Part shown: positions 10,233-23,229 of the stretch, one piece after another
Position numbering within the stretch: the stretch's first letter is position 1
Layout of the letters: every line of letters begins with the position of its first letter
The notes under the pieces: model-generated
Databases searched by the model: none
Told to the model about the DNA's origin: nothing
What the model saw: the letters and a program-made list of their open reading frames with translations, nothing else
Origin: Asterella californica
Taxonomy: Eukaryota > Streptophyta > Marchantiopsida > Marchantiales > Aytoniaceae
DNA length: 64,000 nt
Direction: 5' to 3'
Assembly (NCBI GenBank): GCA_036924285.1
Contig: JAYKYS010000005.1
Location: 25,270,001 to 25,334,000, forward strand
Translations under genes and position numbers: made by a program

Positions 10233-13200
10233 TCAGGCAGGTACCACGACCGTTTGACCTTCCGCTTCTATCTCCTTTCGATGCTCGTCAGAGCAAAGGT
10301 GAACGGCACTGCAAGACATGCTAACAATATCTGGCGAATTCTGGTATGTTGAATCCTGTGGCGGTTCAAACTCGAGCTTGACTTTCTTCCCATCACGTTC
10401 TTCTCCCTCGTTTAACTTATCAAGCTTTCGCTTACAACCAGGAGGTACAAATAGCTGCTCCAACACTTTCGCTGGAGTTTGTGGACCTTCATCCACCGTA
10501 GCTTTGCAGGTTTGCTGTAAATCCACGTTCTGTAGTCAGGGGGACAAAAATTAGGAGGTTGTTGGGGTTCGGAAGTACGAAATGAACCATGCACACGACA
10601 ACGGAGGTCTTGCGTATAGCATATCAACTGACAAACTCATAGCATAGGGATACTGGATACACAGATTTTGATGTCATAGAGGAAGGTGAACGCACCGTCG
10701 TGGTCTTATGTTGAGGGTGTAACTTAAGCAGCGCAAGCATCTGCTGCGCCGCGTCCTTCTGCGCCGACTTTTGTTGCAACTGAGAAGAAGTTGCAGATAA
10801 AACCTCATCCCTAATGGTCACATCTATTGTAACCCGTGTCATTATATTCTCTGGCTCCAGTTTTAAGACTACACTGTAGTCTTTGATATGGCATAGCTCC
10901 TGTAACTCCCGTACAGGATGAAGAGGAAGAGTCTCAGGAGTTACGATCGGGCTCAATAAGGGCTTCATGACAACCCAAACTGTTTCCAGATCGAACCCCG
11001 TGTCAACAAGGACAGCACCAGCAATACTCTCGACCAGATCTCCCAGAACCTGGAAAATCGTACCTCCTCAGAAGTTATGATGATGCATCCAGATCCTTTC
11101 CAGAGAAGAACATTCGAAAACTGAACAGGAAGTAAGGAGTCAGGAGAAGAGACTTGCCTTTGGTCCTTTAACTCCATCCCAGCCGTAAGAGGCATCCTTA
11201 TCATTTTCCCCGGGTTGCCCATTCCTCTGCACAAACTCCTCTATCTGCTTAAGAAGAAAGCCGGATCCGTGCCTCAAGTATTTGTTCAAACGATGTTTCA
11301 CCGCAATACGAGCAAAGCATTCATTGTTAACTGCGGCTGAGCGGAGGTCCGTCAACAGGCCTGGAGTCAAACCAGGATGTGAGAAATAAAGATGCCTTGT
11401 GATAAGGTAGTCCAGCACAGCATCTCCCAGGAATTCCAGCCTCTGTTGCAAGGTGACAGGGCAAAAGTCAGAATAAACCAGAGTTGAAATTAAATTTCTC
11501 CAGTCATCATACGAACCCACAAACAGCTGTGTACAGACGACTCACTTATGTCGTTATATATTCTGTCCAACAGTTAGAGCCCGGATTCGGTTATCTACCT
11601 GATAACAGAAGCCGCCTTTGAGCTCTTGGTGCGAAGCATGGGTTATAGCTTCCACCAGGAGCGCCTTGTTCTTGAAAGTGTACTTTAAACGAGCTTCGAG
11701 TCCTTGCAAGTCGGCACCAACGTTGACAGTCGGATCACAGGCTTTATAAGCTTTCGCCCTCTCGATCAATGATTGCTCTACTTTGACGTCCATACCTACC
11801 CAAGTCATGAAACTTAGGGCTCCGTTATCGTCACTCTCCACCAGATACGCACCAATAAGAGCTTCGACGACATCAGAAATCGTCTTGGAGCACAACCAAC
11901 GATGTCCATTAGCACAACTTTTACCTATCTTTACCACCTTTTGTGTCTGCTTCGGCTTATCGTCATCTTTTGCTTCTTCTTTTTGACTGTGATGAAGGTT
12001 TGCCAAGTTACACCGACACAGGAGAATTTTGGGACAATGCATTCCTGGAGGCACCCAGCGGCTTGGATCAAATACCTCGTCCCGAATGTATTCCTGCGTC
12101 AAGATGAGCGTGTTAATCACCAACCTTGCACACAGCAACATCTCTGGGATATGGGACAGACACGATTAAGGCGATCCAAATATCTACTGATGAGACTCCT
12201 ACTCCGCTACATTAGTTTGTTCGTCTTTTATGCATTACTCAAAAAGTAAAAGTTAAAAAAACTAGAAAATAGTGATTGCATTTTTCAAATTGTATACAGG
12301 CCAACAGAGCCAACTCTTGATTCTGTATTAAGTAAATTCACACGAGATACAGTTAGGAGCTTACGGGTAGGTCTCGCTTCATTGCCAGTTCATGAAGTCT
12401 GGCGTTGCAGATTTCTCTGCAACGTCTGGCAGATAGTTGACCCTCATGTTTCTTGTCATACTTGAGGAACAAACTCTTACTCCAAGCGTACTTTAAGAAG
12501 GAATCTCCAAGAAGCTCCAACCCCTCGAGTGAAAACTCTTCCAGGCACCTCAGAGTCGTCAAGGACTCCATAATCTGATCAGCGAGTGAAAGATACGATA
12601 TCAGCAGCTAACCTCATAAGTGAGCGATTTGGTGCTTGTATAATTAGAAAGGACTTAAAGGTGGAAAGTTCGACGCAAGCAGGGAAACTTGAGAAAAACA
12701 ATTCATCAAACGATTCGGAAAGGAATCATCATCGGCAGTATTAAAGACAAAATGCACAAGTACTGGATGTGAAAGAACTATAAAAGTAAAGGCCCCATTC
12801 ATTATCCATGACACTGAGGCACGCGAGCAATGCTGTAATGTACAAGCTAAGACGCAACTGAACCTACTATCACTCCCAAATTCCAAGACTGTTACTCCAA
12901 CGCGGTTTACTTTCCCTCCGTTTTGCGCAGTGAAATATGGGTAGAAGCGCACCCGCATAACTGGTATATCCGGGTGTGGAAACTCCTTCGTGATTGACTC
13001 CCGCAGCTGACTTGCTGCCAGAGCAGCATCGAGTCTATGCATAACAGAAGGAAGAAGGTACGCTGATCGAACGACTGCATCAGAAACTCCTAACACAATA
13101 CAGAGCTCAGGAGGAAGTTCTACATAACAATTCTCCGGTTCCTCCACGGTAGCCTTCCTTTTCTTCTTACCTGGGAAAAAGAGAACTATTAGAGCCGATC

Positions 13201-16200
13201 CAGAGCCCATTGACGACGGAACAATCCAAGAAATGAGCCTGTACGATGATACGACCAAGCTCCGAAGACCCTAGTTGCTGCTCAAAGCGAGATCCTTGAC
13301 GCTTACCTTTGGCCAATCCAACAAGGGAATTTCTGGCGAGAAGATTTCGAGGACGGTGAGTTTGTTTCGCTTGCAGCATTGGCTGCTCAGGATGCCTTAG
13401 GACCTGTTTGTGCCTACCAGAAAGCAAAAGATAATGTGTACAAACCAACGAGTTTAGGGAACAGAACAAACAAAAATCCTCAACTTTCATAATAACTAGC
13501 CAGGCTGGACATACAGTGTTCTCAGAGAAATATTTAGGCATGGCTTCCTCCACTGCACCAGTTTTTCCAGTACTTACTTTTGCAGAAAATAATCGCTATA
13601 CGAGCTCAATTTCTGGTTCTCATTTTCATTACTCTGTGGAAAAGGGCAGTTGGCAGTTCTGTCGTATAAAACTTTTGTTATGCAGTAGATCATCCCCGTA
13701 TGAACTGTTAGCACAACAGTATTTACTATGTTGGACACGTTCGAGGTCACCCCAAAGGCCATTCTGAGGTCTTCATTCGACACCAGTGAAGAAACAGTAC
13801 TCCGTTGATCTTCCAACGCATTCTCAGTTATGGTTGAGGAACTTCCTACTGTGGAAGGTCTGTATATCGACCAGAACATTCGAGCAGCTTCAGCACTCCT
13901 TTTGACACTTCCCCAGTCAATATCTGGTTGAACTAAGACAGATGATGTACAAAGATTTTCAATCCCTTTTACATGGTTTCTGGTATCCCCATACCGACGA
14001 AGGGGCAACAGAAGATACATCTTGTTCTTGTCCCATATGCGAAATCTATCCTCATCGTTGGCTATCACCAATGACTTGTGGGGCCCTTTGCTAGCTTCAG
14101 GCCCGCTTACTTTGCTGGTTCGTGTCAGAAGCTTACTGAACATTCCATTGAAAAAGACCTCCTGACTGTCTTTACAGTCTTTGATCTGCCCAGAGCAGAA
14201 ACAGATTTGATAAGCATTTGTATATTCGAATGACTGAGCTCCAACTAGACCTAGTAACATCAACTGAATGGATTCCTGTTAATTTGCTACTTCCTTCCGG
14301 CACTATAACAAGTTCACACCAAACACACTCATACTGACGATGACGATTTCATCATGTTTTGTATCTACTGGCAGAGTAGGTCTTTATCACAGTTAGCTTC
14401 CATCATATGGAATTCATTTTTACCTCTTCAAGTGAAAGGACAACTTCACCAGCAGGGAAGAAATTCGCTCTTCCCATCCTTCCTGCTTTCAGGGCCAATT
14501 CCACGCTTAGTCTTGCCACATCATCGTCAAGTTTTGTCTCAACCAAGAAAGCAAAGTTGGCGTAGAATGTTGAATCATGTTCCTCCGGAGAAAAGATTAA
14601 ATTATAAGCGTGGAATATCTCGCCCTTATTTGTGGTACCCCAAGATCCCCTCAACTTTGTAGCAGCTTTGGTGCCATGAAGCTCTTTCTTCTTAGTAGTA
14701 CCTGCTCGATGAACATAAACGACAAATGACGTACATATTAAACTCTAAAAGTCCCGAACTGATGGCAAACTATAAGAGGTAGGTAACCAATGAAACTGTA
14801 ATCACAACACCAATAGTATATCCAGTAGTACTGACTGCATGTCGATATCATTACCACGACTCGCACCATCGTACAATCAGCCACAAGATAAGTTCCCACA
14901 TAAAGTCCAATACCTGCTCCACGATTCTTCAGCGTTTTCAGGTTCATTATATCTTCTTCCTCCACTTTACCAACATCGATGAGTGGAAGAAGGTAATCAC
15001 TAATAGCACCCATGGAATGCAACAGCTTACAAGCTTCAAGACAAGCCGCTTGCTTTGCCATCACTGTTGTTTTTCTCTTAGGACCAACTAATTCATGAAA
15101 TGAGGCATTTGGTGGCAGCTTGAGAGTGCAGACGTGCATCTTGTCCGCTTCTTCTGTGAAAGTAAACTCCGGCCTGGGGGTGTAATATCTGAAACATGTG
15201 CAATGTTGAGGTTACGGACGAAGAAGAATGTGCAATAAATGACTTTGCAGAGCAAAGAGAACATGATTAAGCTAATTCCTGGAGAAGTCATGCGACACAA
15301 GGAGGTAGAGGATTGGTGTCCATACTTGTCTCCCGGCAACTTAGAGCAAAACCGGTAGATGAAAGCGATACTGGAGTCTGTAGTCAGACATGCCCCTGTG
15401 CTCTCAACCCGAAATACTTCAACAGGTACAACGTCTCGTGGCGTTACATGTACAATCTGATCGACTGCTCTGTCTAGAGCAGATTCTATCATCTTGGACT
15501 CACTCTGTACAATAGCGTTGAAGTCCTCTTTCTGCCTCTCATTCCCCCTATCAGAGACATGAAAAGTCAGGAAGTATATGATTGATCGAAAACAGTGTAA
15601 GTCACTTGCACGCGTAAATTGCAAACAGATACAGCATGAAACAAGCTGACTTACTTCTCCATAAACACGATGTAGTCAGAACCAGGCCTCCTTGCTCGTC
15701 CACGAGACTGAATATAGCTTCGGACTGTCTTGCAGATGTCGAAACGAATAACTGAATGACAGCCTTGTACATCAAGACCTTCTTCAGCAACATTTGTCGC
15801 TACCAAAAGGTTGAGCTGTAAGAGAAGGCAGCGGAGTTTAATTGTTTAACACAAACGTGGACTTCAAACTCAGGATTAAGCTGGTGCATACGTTCCAGCC
15901 CGCGTGTCAACTCATGTTCGAGTTACCCGGAAACCTCTACTTGACGGTATGAACTTGCGTCGCATATGAAAGGAAGGGACACACCTTGCCGGCTCGAAAT
16001 TTCAGAATAGCTTGATCTTGAAAGGTACGGGTTGGGGCATCCAGGGCACCATTGATTCCAGCAAGATACTCGCAGCGGAGGAACGATAAAACCTTTATAC
16101 TGTTTATAAGCGATGAGAGAACAAGTGCTCCAACCACTCTGTCTACGAAGACGATGCAGCGCATATCGTGTAGATCCCTGTACCATTTTTGCAAGAACAA

Positions 16201-19200
16201 TCAGCCACGTCTCCTGCAGTATGCTTGGTGAAGTAGAGCTGCATGCATATAACGACAACTGGGAAATCTGTGAGGTTGTTTCAATAGCACCCGTCACTTT
16301 TCATTTTGCTCACCGGAAGGACCAACTACCACATTGTGTGTATAAGTCATTGACTTCATACATCGACGTTACAAATGAATTAAACGATCAGCCGAAGTCA
16401 GAGAAAAATTGAAGACCTGTATTTCACGAGAACGTCTACCAATTTCTTTACTTTTGGTGTGAGCTGCCCAAGTTCTATTGCTGCAGCCATTTCCTGATCT
16501 GTACTGCAAGGATCTGGAATCAAAAAGAGAGGACGGTTACCTTTCTCACCCATTCTTATCAGTTCATGAAACAGGTAGCCCACGAGATATAGACGGAACT
16601 TGACACAGTAAGGGAACAAAATTGGTCAGATGGAGTTTGGTGTCATGTCAGAATACAGTTTCCGGAGAATTTAGAGTAGAGATACCCTTTGGCAGTGGAG
16701 AATTCAAGACCTCGATGGCCTCCTTCAGGAATTTGTCCTTTGCATTCTTCAAGATAGCAACGATTTCCATATTGGACTCCGAAACTATGTCCTTGAAGTC
16801 ATTCTTCAAGAGAAGTTCTGCTGCCTGGTTAATGAAGCACAGAATGAGAACATTGCTGTTCAAGGGAAGTCCAGAGTTTTCAAGTAGGTAGAGATAACGG
16901 AAATGTCATGGTTCCTATTCGTTTCGAAACACTTCTCTTACCTTGTGTGCGCACCAGAGACCGAGCTCCACAAGACAGTGGACAAGAGCATTGTAAAATC
17001 GACTGATGCTCTTCTGTATTTTTTTGCCTAGCTCCTCATAATCCTTGAACTTCTCATCACTATCTCCATTCCTTGCCTTCTCGAATTGTTGGTACTGTAT
17101 AGAAAATGGCCTCCGTTGTCAAGAACTGAGTTTAGCGTGTGCACTAGATACATTGAAACTCACAGCAACTGTGGTGCCCAGTTATGCCCTGACGGAACCC
17201 ACGAAGATAGATGGAGATGTTATACCTTTACTGCAATAGATTGAAGCTTAACTCGGTACTCCTCAACATCTACAAAAGGAGCGTCGAAATCAATTCCTTG
17301 TGTTTGCGGTGTCGGAACAAACGACTCCAACTCAGATCTATCTTTGACAGCGAATACCTGTGAAGCAAGCACACCTCACTTTCTTGTTAAATATTTCGGA
17401 ACTCCACCTCATGGAACTGTTGGGGCTTCTCCGTGTGAAAAGCTAAGCGTTGAGCAAAAAGCAGCCTTGATATTTGGCAACTTGGACCTTAGCTGACAGC
17501 GGTACGGGGCTAGCGTTAGCGTCATTATACAAAATCGACACGGAAAAGGACGTTCACATTACTAAGGACCCCCCACCTTCGCATCAAGCTTCTGCTCGAG
17601 CCGTCCAAGCTGGAGCTCGCAATCTGCACCAGAGCTCACTCCTACACATGGAAGACATCAAAGCGCAACTAACATGTTCAGGTGAGATTCATAAAACTGA
17701 CCGCACAAGGTGTTCACGCTTAGAGAAGGCATCACGCGATATCCATGACAGTACACTGGCTCTCTGACTGGTCTCAACGCACCTTTCCGAATGACAGGGG
17801 AAGCTGTCATACCGAACACCTTAGGCCTACAGTGCGCCGGAACGTCTCTATATTTCTGCGCCATGCGGAGGTAATGGTAAATCTCCGCATTTTGAAGGTA
17901 AATTACAGAAATAGAAGGCTTGCAATGAACCCTCTGAAACCAAAAGCCACTCGATGAACCAAATGATTATTTAGATAGAACAACAGGTCAGTGACATTTT
18001 CCCCCGTAATATGCCTTGAACCATTTTTGACAAATCAAACTGAAGTAGGATAAGAGTTATTACGTACGTCCATGATTTTGCAGTAGGCGTGCCTCTTGTG
18101 GGCATGGTGGCACTCGTCGAAGACTAAGAGTTCGATGACCTCTAGTCTAATAATACCATGGGTTAAAAGATCCACTAAGATCTGTGGGGTCATCACCAGC
18201 ACCTGCATCACCAACCGAGTTCTGTCAAGTGAAGCAGCCTTGTATCAAGTTCGCAGAAAACGTTGTAAGAAATATGATCTTCACCAGAAGCGAGGTTAAT
18301 CAAGTCACGTATCGCTCTACAGATCGTGTAGCCTACTAATCGTGTACCTCATGGTTATTGATCTCCTCCTGCCACTTATCAGGCTTCCAGGTATCGACTC
18401 CCAAAGAACCAAAATATTCTCCTAACCTCAAGTCAGTATGCAGATTGATCACGCTTGATTGCTGTTCACCAGAATGGCCACGTAGTCAACTGCGCAAATT
18501 AAATCTTTGCCAGAGAACGATATATTTCGAACATTATACTCCCATGAGTGAATGCGAGTAGCCTCAAACAAGCTATCAAGTCCGTACCGGCGTTCAACTC
18601 GAAAAGAAAGCTGCTCATGAGGGCATAACGAGACGAGTTCCAGATGGAATAGGGGAAATCGGTGCACGTCAGCTACGAGCCAACAAACACGCGCACTTAC
18701 AAAGAGCATCCAGTAACTAAAAAAACTTAAAACGTATGAGGTACAACCTTTAAACTTTGTTGGAGTGATCCGTACCTGCCTAACCAGGTGTACTGTCGGA
18801 GCAAGAAAAATTGCCACCTTCTTCTTGTCGGGAATGCGTAGTTTGTGAGCGAGCGACTTCATGAGCAAGACAGCGATCAACGTCTTGCCGCATCCTGTTT
18901 CCAAATAAACGATGGTGTTCTTATTCTGAGCTTCTACCAGAACCTCGAGTTGGTATCTGCGTAACTCACGGAAGACAATAAGCAGCTTATCAGGCGAGAG
19001 GCGAAAGCCAATACAGGTTCAAGAAGACGCAGAAGTGTTTCGTAAGTCCGATCGGTTTCGCTTGTGCTAATGCCTTCACCATTATGGATTATTAGAATTG
19101 CGCGGATTAATTTCCTCATGCGCACTCCGTTTCTGTTTCATGATTAGTAATTCTAGGCGCAATCCAAGGAGTTTTTGCAGCTTTAACGTCTCTAAGTCAT

Positions 19201-19766
19201 CGTCATTTCGTCAATCCTCACGATGAAAGAAAGAGACAAATGGCAAGGGTAGATAAAGTGCGACCCATAAATATTTGACCAGGGAGTTCAAACCAAACAT
19301 CGCACCTACGAGCCTTTCTTTCAGGATCTTTCACAACTGCAGGGTCGTCGTCGGCCTCCTTCACGGCGACGTCCTTCCTTATGACCTTCTTCACAATGCC
19401 ATTCACCTTCTTGGGCTTTCGAACAGTCCGCTGTCTTTCCTTCGTTCCGGTGGCGAACAGAGGATCATCAAGTTCGACTGCAGGTGCAGGAGAAATTACT
19501 GATCCTCTGTTCTCTTCTACATCCCGCTTCCGCTTTCCCAGACTTTCTCCACCCAAACAAAGTGTTTTTTCGCCTGTTACCACAGGGGAAATTTGATTGT
19601 CATCCGCATTCGTCCCAGTTGATTTCGGTACCAGTGGGTGGATTGGAAAGACAGAAACCCCATCCAGTCTACCATTCAGAGGGCCATTTTCCACCGTAAG
19701 GACCTTGCAGTCGAGAACTTCCCCTGCTCTCAGCGGTTCAACTGTATCTGCAGAGATAGTCCCCAT
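10233..19766 (-). CDS. DCL4: Dicer-like protein 4, full length, 23 coding exons
   Basis: This is an endoribonuclease that cuts long double-stranded RNA into small RNAs for silencing. The chain predicts 1,827 residues. Domains: basic N-terminal extension; DExD/H helicase with Walker A ETGCGKT (about 173-179), DECHHA (281-286) and GMTASP (321-326); helicase C half with [10 protein letters not shown] near 675; Dicer dimerisation domain (about 720-850); PAZ (about 1110-1205); RNase IIIa (ELLGDS, then DVVEA at 1425-1429); RNase IIIb (EFLGDA, then DLVES at 1615-1619); and one dsRBD (about 1655-1715). The acidic catalytic residues of both RNase III centres are present. The stretch [13 protein letters not shown] points to the DCL4 clade rather than DCL1 or DCL3. 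Exons from the 5' end: 19306-19766, 18776-18956, 18348-18461, 18068-18202, 17783-17882, 17577-17641, 17226-17357, 16942-17094, 16657-16824, 16417-16598, 15985-16177, 15655-15815, 15326-15547, 14914-15188, 14424-14701, 13578-14275, 13307-13413, 12953-13170, 12365-12574, 11599-12093, 11158-11442, 10696-11049, 10233-10529. The total is 5,484 nt with no stop. Least certain are the joins at 16599-16656 (a 58-nt intron) and 12953. Confidence 0.93.
11050..11157 (-). other. GC-AG intron in DCL4
   Basis: The exon ends at AAG and the intron opens GCAAGT, the usual form of the rare GC donor class. It closes at tttccag. No GT in the neighbourhood keeps the frame and joins GVKGPK to VLGDLVES, which is contiguous in Dicer proteins. 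The intron sits between the two halves of the RNase IIIb centre. Confidence 0.85.
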
Positions 19767-21261
19767 CGAAATTCCCAAGGGCGAAAACGACTTAAGCAAG
19801 CTACAAAACTCTAGAACGGAGAGTAAGGAGTGCAAACGACTCCAATAAGCAACTGGAGTATATTTGCTTGCTTCAACGATTCACAGTCAGAAGCTTTATT
19901 TAACAAGGGTTGAACAGAAGGCGATCGGTAACCTGGTGGATGAGATGACTATATTAATGGGTTCGTAATTCTGAGAAGCATTTTCGGGATCCCCGGGAGA
20001 TGGAAGGAGAGCTGAAATTTTTCAACAGGGAGAACTTCCGCCGCTGGAAAAGAGCTGCACGAAATTGGAGAGTCCATGAGCAGGATTCTTCCCTCGAGAC
20101 ATGATATACTATGAAGATAATGGACTTGAGAGAGTGAATTCAGAAATTGAGTGCCGGAAACTCTCGCTCTTTCTCTCTCTGCTGTAAAATCCCCTGTTTC
20201 TACTCCATTGCACTCCTCACTCCCCAGTCCTGTTTCAGTGGGCGATCCAGGAGCTCCACCCAATATTCTTCCTGGTAGCAACCAAATCCCAGTTTAGAGG
20301 AGCATAAGAGTAACACCAAGACACGCGGCCGCGGGGGAGGAACAAAGAACGTTGTGCATGTCCCTCTTCTCGCCCGCTCCCTCTAGGCAGTATTCACTTC
20401 ACATTTCCCACTCGGTCTCCCGGTAGGACGCAAAGCACTGCCCGAGAGTGGAGACGAAGAGTTGTTACCGGCACGAAGGCAGGCGTGCCAACTTAAATGT
20501 TCAATTCGGCCTGAATGACTATTCATCCTGGAGCGACCGCAGCACCTCGACGGGCCCCCGCGTAACTCCGTCACTAGTCAGATCGCGATTCGCCACTATC
20601 TAACGCTCGCTCCTCGGTTGCTATCCTCGTCGCAGAAGAACGGAAGACATCCCAGTCTTCCTCCTGTGCCCCTGACGCTCCCCGACCGGTGATTAGGAGA
20701 GAGGAAGAGAAGGATGAGATGACCATCCAGCGGACTCGAATTATCTCTCCGTCGGTCTGTTATTCCCCTAGTCCGTCATCTCCATTTTTAACTGTTTTTA
20801 GTACGACAACATTCACTAAGCGACAAAAAAACCCCTCTTCTTTACTCGTTTCCACAATCACGTATAACTATGTTAACGCTTAACAACAAGAGAGAACTGA
20901 TTGGCCATAGAGAAAGGAAGCCGCGACTCTAAACTGAAGCCAGGGGAGAGCGACGGGCCAACTCGGACGGACGGTCACGGACCTCAGTCACGACTCACGA
21001 GCAGCATCTCCCCGATGCTGTCCTATGCTGGTGATGACGTGATGATGAGAGGCCTCCTGTACCATACTGCTCCTTTCGTTACAAGCGATGTCAGGAATTT
21101 CACAGCCGACTTTCCTCCTTCGGGACTCGTGAGTCCTCCCCACTTTACTGTACTGTATTCCCATACATTTTCACTGTAGGAATGTTGCATGAGAATATCC
21201 AGAACAACAGCATCATCATTCATCATAACTCATACTCACATGCAATAAAGAAAAGGGCATG
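19767..21261. other. DCL4 upstream region
   Basis: The DCL4 frame stays open upstream of the chosen ATG (19766) to about 19835 but contains no other ATG. A minus-strand frame at 19949-20281 is followed by a possible donor (ccaccag|gttacc) and might be a 5' leader exon; I cannot prove it. No TATA box is clear. GC content is higher here than in the AT-rich blocks, which fits promoter and leader DNA. Confidence 0.4.
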
Positions 21262-21350
21262 TTCTTCCCTTCGGGGTGTTAGTTGCTTGGCCCTTCGGGT
21301 CCTTCTTTCCCTTGTAAGGTTTGATGGCTACTCATTGCGTCGCGTTTTTC
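21262..21350 (+). repeat. Dispersed repeat, copy B of three
   Basis: It matches copies A and C, and is closest to C through cttggcccttcgggtccttc and ttgtaaggtttgatgg. It ends with cattgcgtcgcg. It lies upstream of DCL4, about 1.5 kb from the start codon. Confidence 0.75.
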
Positions 21351-22200
21351 TATAAAGAACAGGGAATATAAAAGCAAGCTATGGCATTTGAGAGGGTCCA
21401 CTGTTCGCGGAGGTTTTCGGAGAAATCCGGTTGTTTCCCGGTATTTATTTCCATCAGCCGGAAAATTCCTAAACTTACCGGCAAATTCTTCACGTTGCGA
21501 GTGCGTCTCCAGATCTTTCTCCGTTATTTCCCAGCAGCCTTGGCTACACGTTCGGAAACGTACATTTTCAACCGGCACTCACTATATGCCGAATACTATA
21601 TTTGGTGCTGCTCTAGAGAGAAAAATGTAAAAGAGTAGAGTGGAGTTTTGTCTTACTCTACCAACCGGTCGGTAAAGCCGTCGCAGACTGGCAGTTCTAA
21701 CAAGAGGGGAGGCGGACAAAAGCTTTCCGTAGCCAAAAGTACTGGAAGGTAAAACGAAACTGTGAAAGTGAGCGAACAGAAGTCGTTCTAAGCTGGAAGT
21801 TCGACCCCGTCTGGTTCCCCAACTGAGTCGGACCAACCACTGGTTTATTATGGGAAAAGCGAACTGTATCCTCCCATTTGAGGTACCATGAAGACAAAAT
21901 ACAGGGTGTGTCAAATATTAACACTACGGTAATAATAATACCACTAGGGCTAACTGTGGTGGTCACCACTCTAGGGCTAACTGTGATACTAACGTGCTCA
22001 TATCTTTTCTCACGTCATTGTAAACCGAATCTCATTTTATCAGAAAACATATGAATATAATAAAAAATTTATATTAAATCATCATCAAAAATTAAATACT
22101 CTAATTGATAGATGTTAACTAGTCTCAGAAGTACCCGCACATCTTGACAAAATCCATAAGTACAGTATGGACTAAGTCCGGAACATTATAACCCAATGAC
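21351..22200. other. Intergenic repeat-like DNA
   Basis: No gene is recognised. A minus-strand frame of 110 codons (21582-21914) has no family resemblance. A short direct repeat of ctagggctaactgtg lies at 21946 and 21972. AT content rises after about 22000. Confidence 0.4.
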
Positions 22201-22229
22201 ATGCAAGACATGTCATTTGATGTGGATAT

Positions 22230-22335
22230 TAATTTATAACCTAACTTTCTCACCAGAAGGGTTAGAGTATAAATTAATGTACACTTAGATATTCATCTCG
22301 CTTTCTAAGGGTACATGAGATGAATATACTCTTTC
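22230..22335 (+). repeat. 20-8-20 hairpin element, copy 3
   Basis: Arms 22230-22249 and 22257-22276 are close to copies 1 and 2, with a 7-base loop. A second hairpin follows (atattcatctc near 22290 paired with gagatgaatat near 22318). Both stems keep the order seen in the other copies. Confidence 0.85.
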
Positions 22336-22423
22336 GTATGAGAGAATTATAATTGCATATGGTATATTTTTACTCTGGATAATAAAAACCACTAGGGTAT
22401 TACCACTCTTTCTTTCTAAATAA

Positions 22424-22450
22424 TATATTATTATTATTATTATTATTAAC
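22424..22450. repeat. ATT microsatellite
   Basis: About eight ATT units in a row lie in AT-rich DNA. Confidence 0.9.
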
Positions 22451-23220
22451 AATAAGATATAGCGCACAGGAAAGAATCTTTTCTATTTCATGTTCTCGGC
22501 AGTTGTACGACATATGGGTGATAAATTTTCTGTTATTGCAATTCGAGGGATTTCGTATAAAAATTGGAGAGTAAAATGGCCAAAAAATATTTACACGACA
22601 GAAAGAAAATCTGCCACAAGATAACTAACAAGGAGCTACACAAGGTCCTATGAATTAGTCTCCTCGTTACCGTCCGAACCAAAATCGCAGTGGAAAATAT
22701 ATTTTCCAAAAATCAAATTATATGTTGAACTTGGAAACCATTACTTTCGTGGTAACCATTACTCCGGTATCATTTAGGCTTTGTTTTGAACGGTGACTTA
22801 AAACATAATTTTGGAAACCAGGAAAACATTTTAGACAAAACGGATAGCCCCATGGCGATTAATGATCAATCATGCTTGGATCATCAATCTCCTTTGTCAT
22901 GCGAAAATGAACTCTAAATGACATGATTTGTGTTACTTCTTAATTTGAGTCCGAATCAAATTAATCTCTTACGAAGAAAAAAACTGCACACCAGTAACAT
23001 TGATGGACTCAACTCGGATTCGAGTTTTTGACGGTGCATTGTGATCTAAGATTAGAGGAAAACGTTCAAAGTTCAATAATGGATTTAGTGAAATAAATAT
23101 TCGGATGTTTTTGCATAGTTGGAATTTACAGTGTAGAAATCTTTGAAGATATGTTATTCATTTTTCTCTTATTTTAACAGGAAGGATGGACGGTACTCTT
23201 GTGAATTCTATTATCTAGAG
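22451..23220. other. AT-rich DNA, nothing recognised
   Basis: No gene, long repeat or RNA is seen. Open frames are under 60 codons. Confidence 0.5.
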
Positions 23221-23229
23221 AAATAAAAT

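Noticed and set aside
19767..19835. Upstream extension of DCL4 from a TTG codon
   Set aside because: The frame is open but has no ATG. The ATG at 19766 gives a complete protein.
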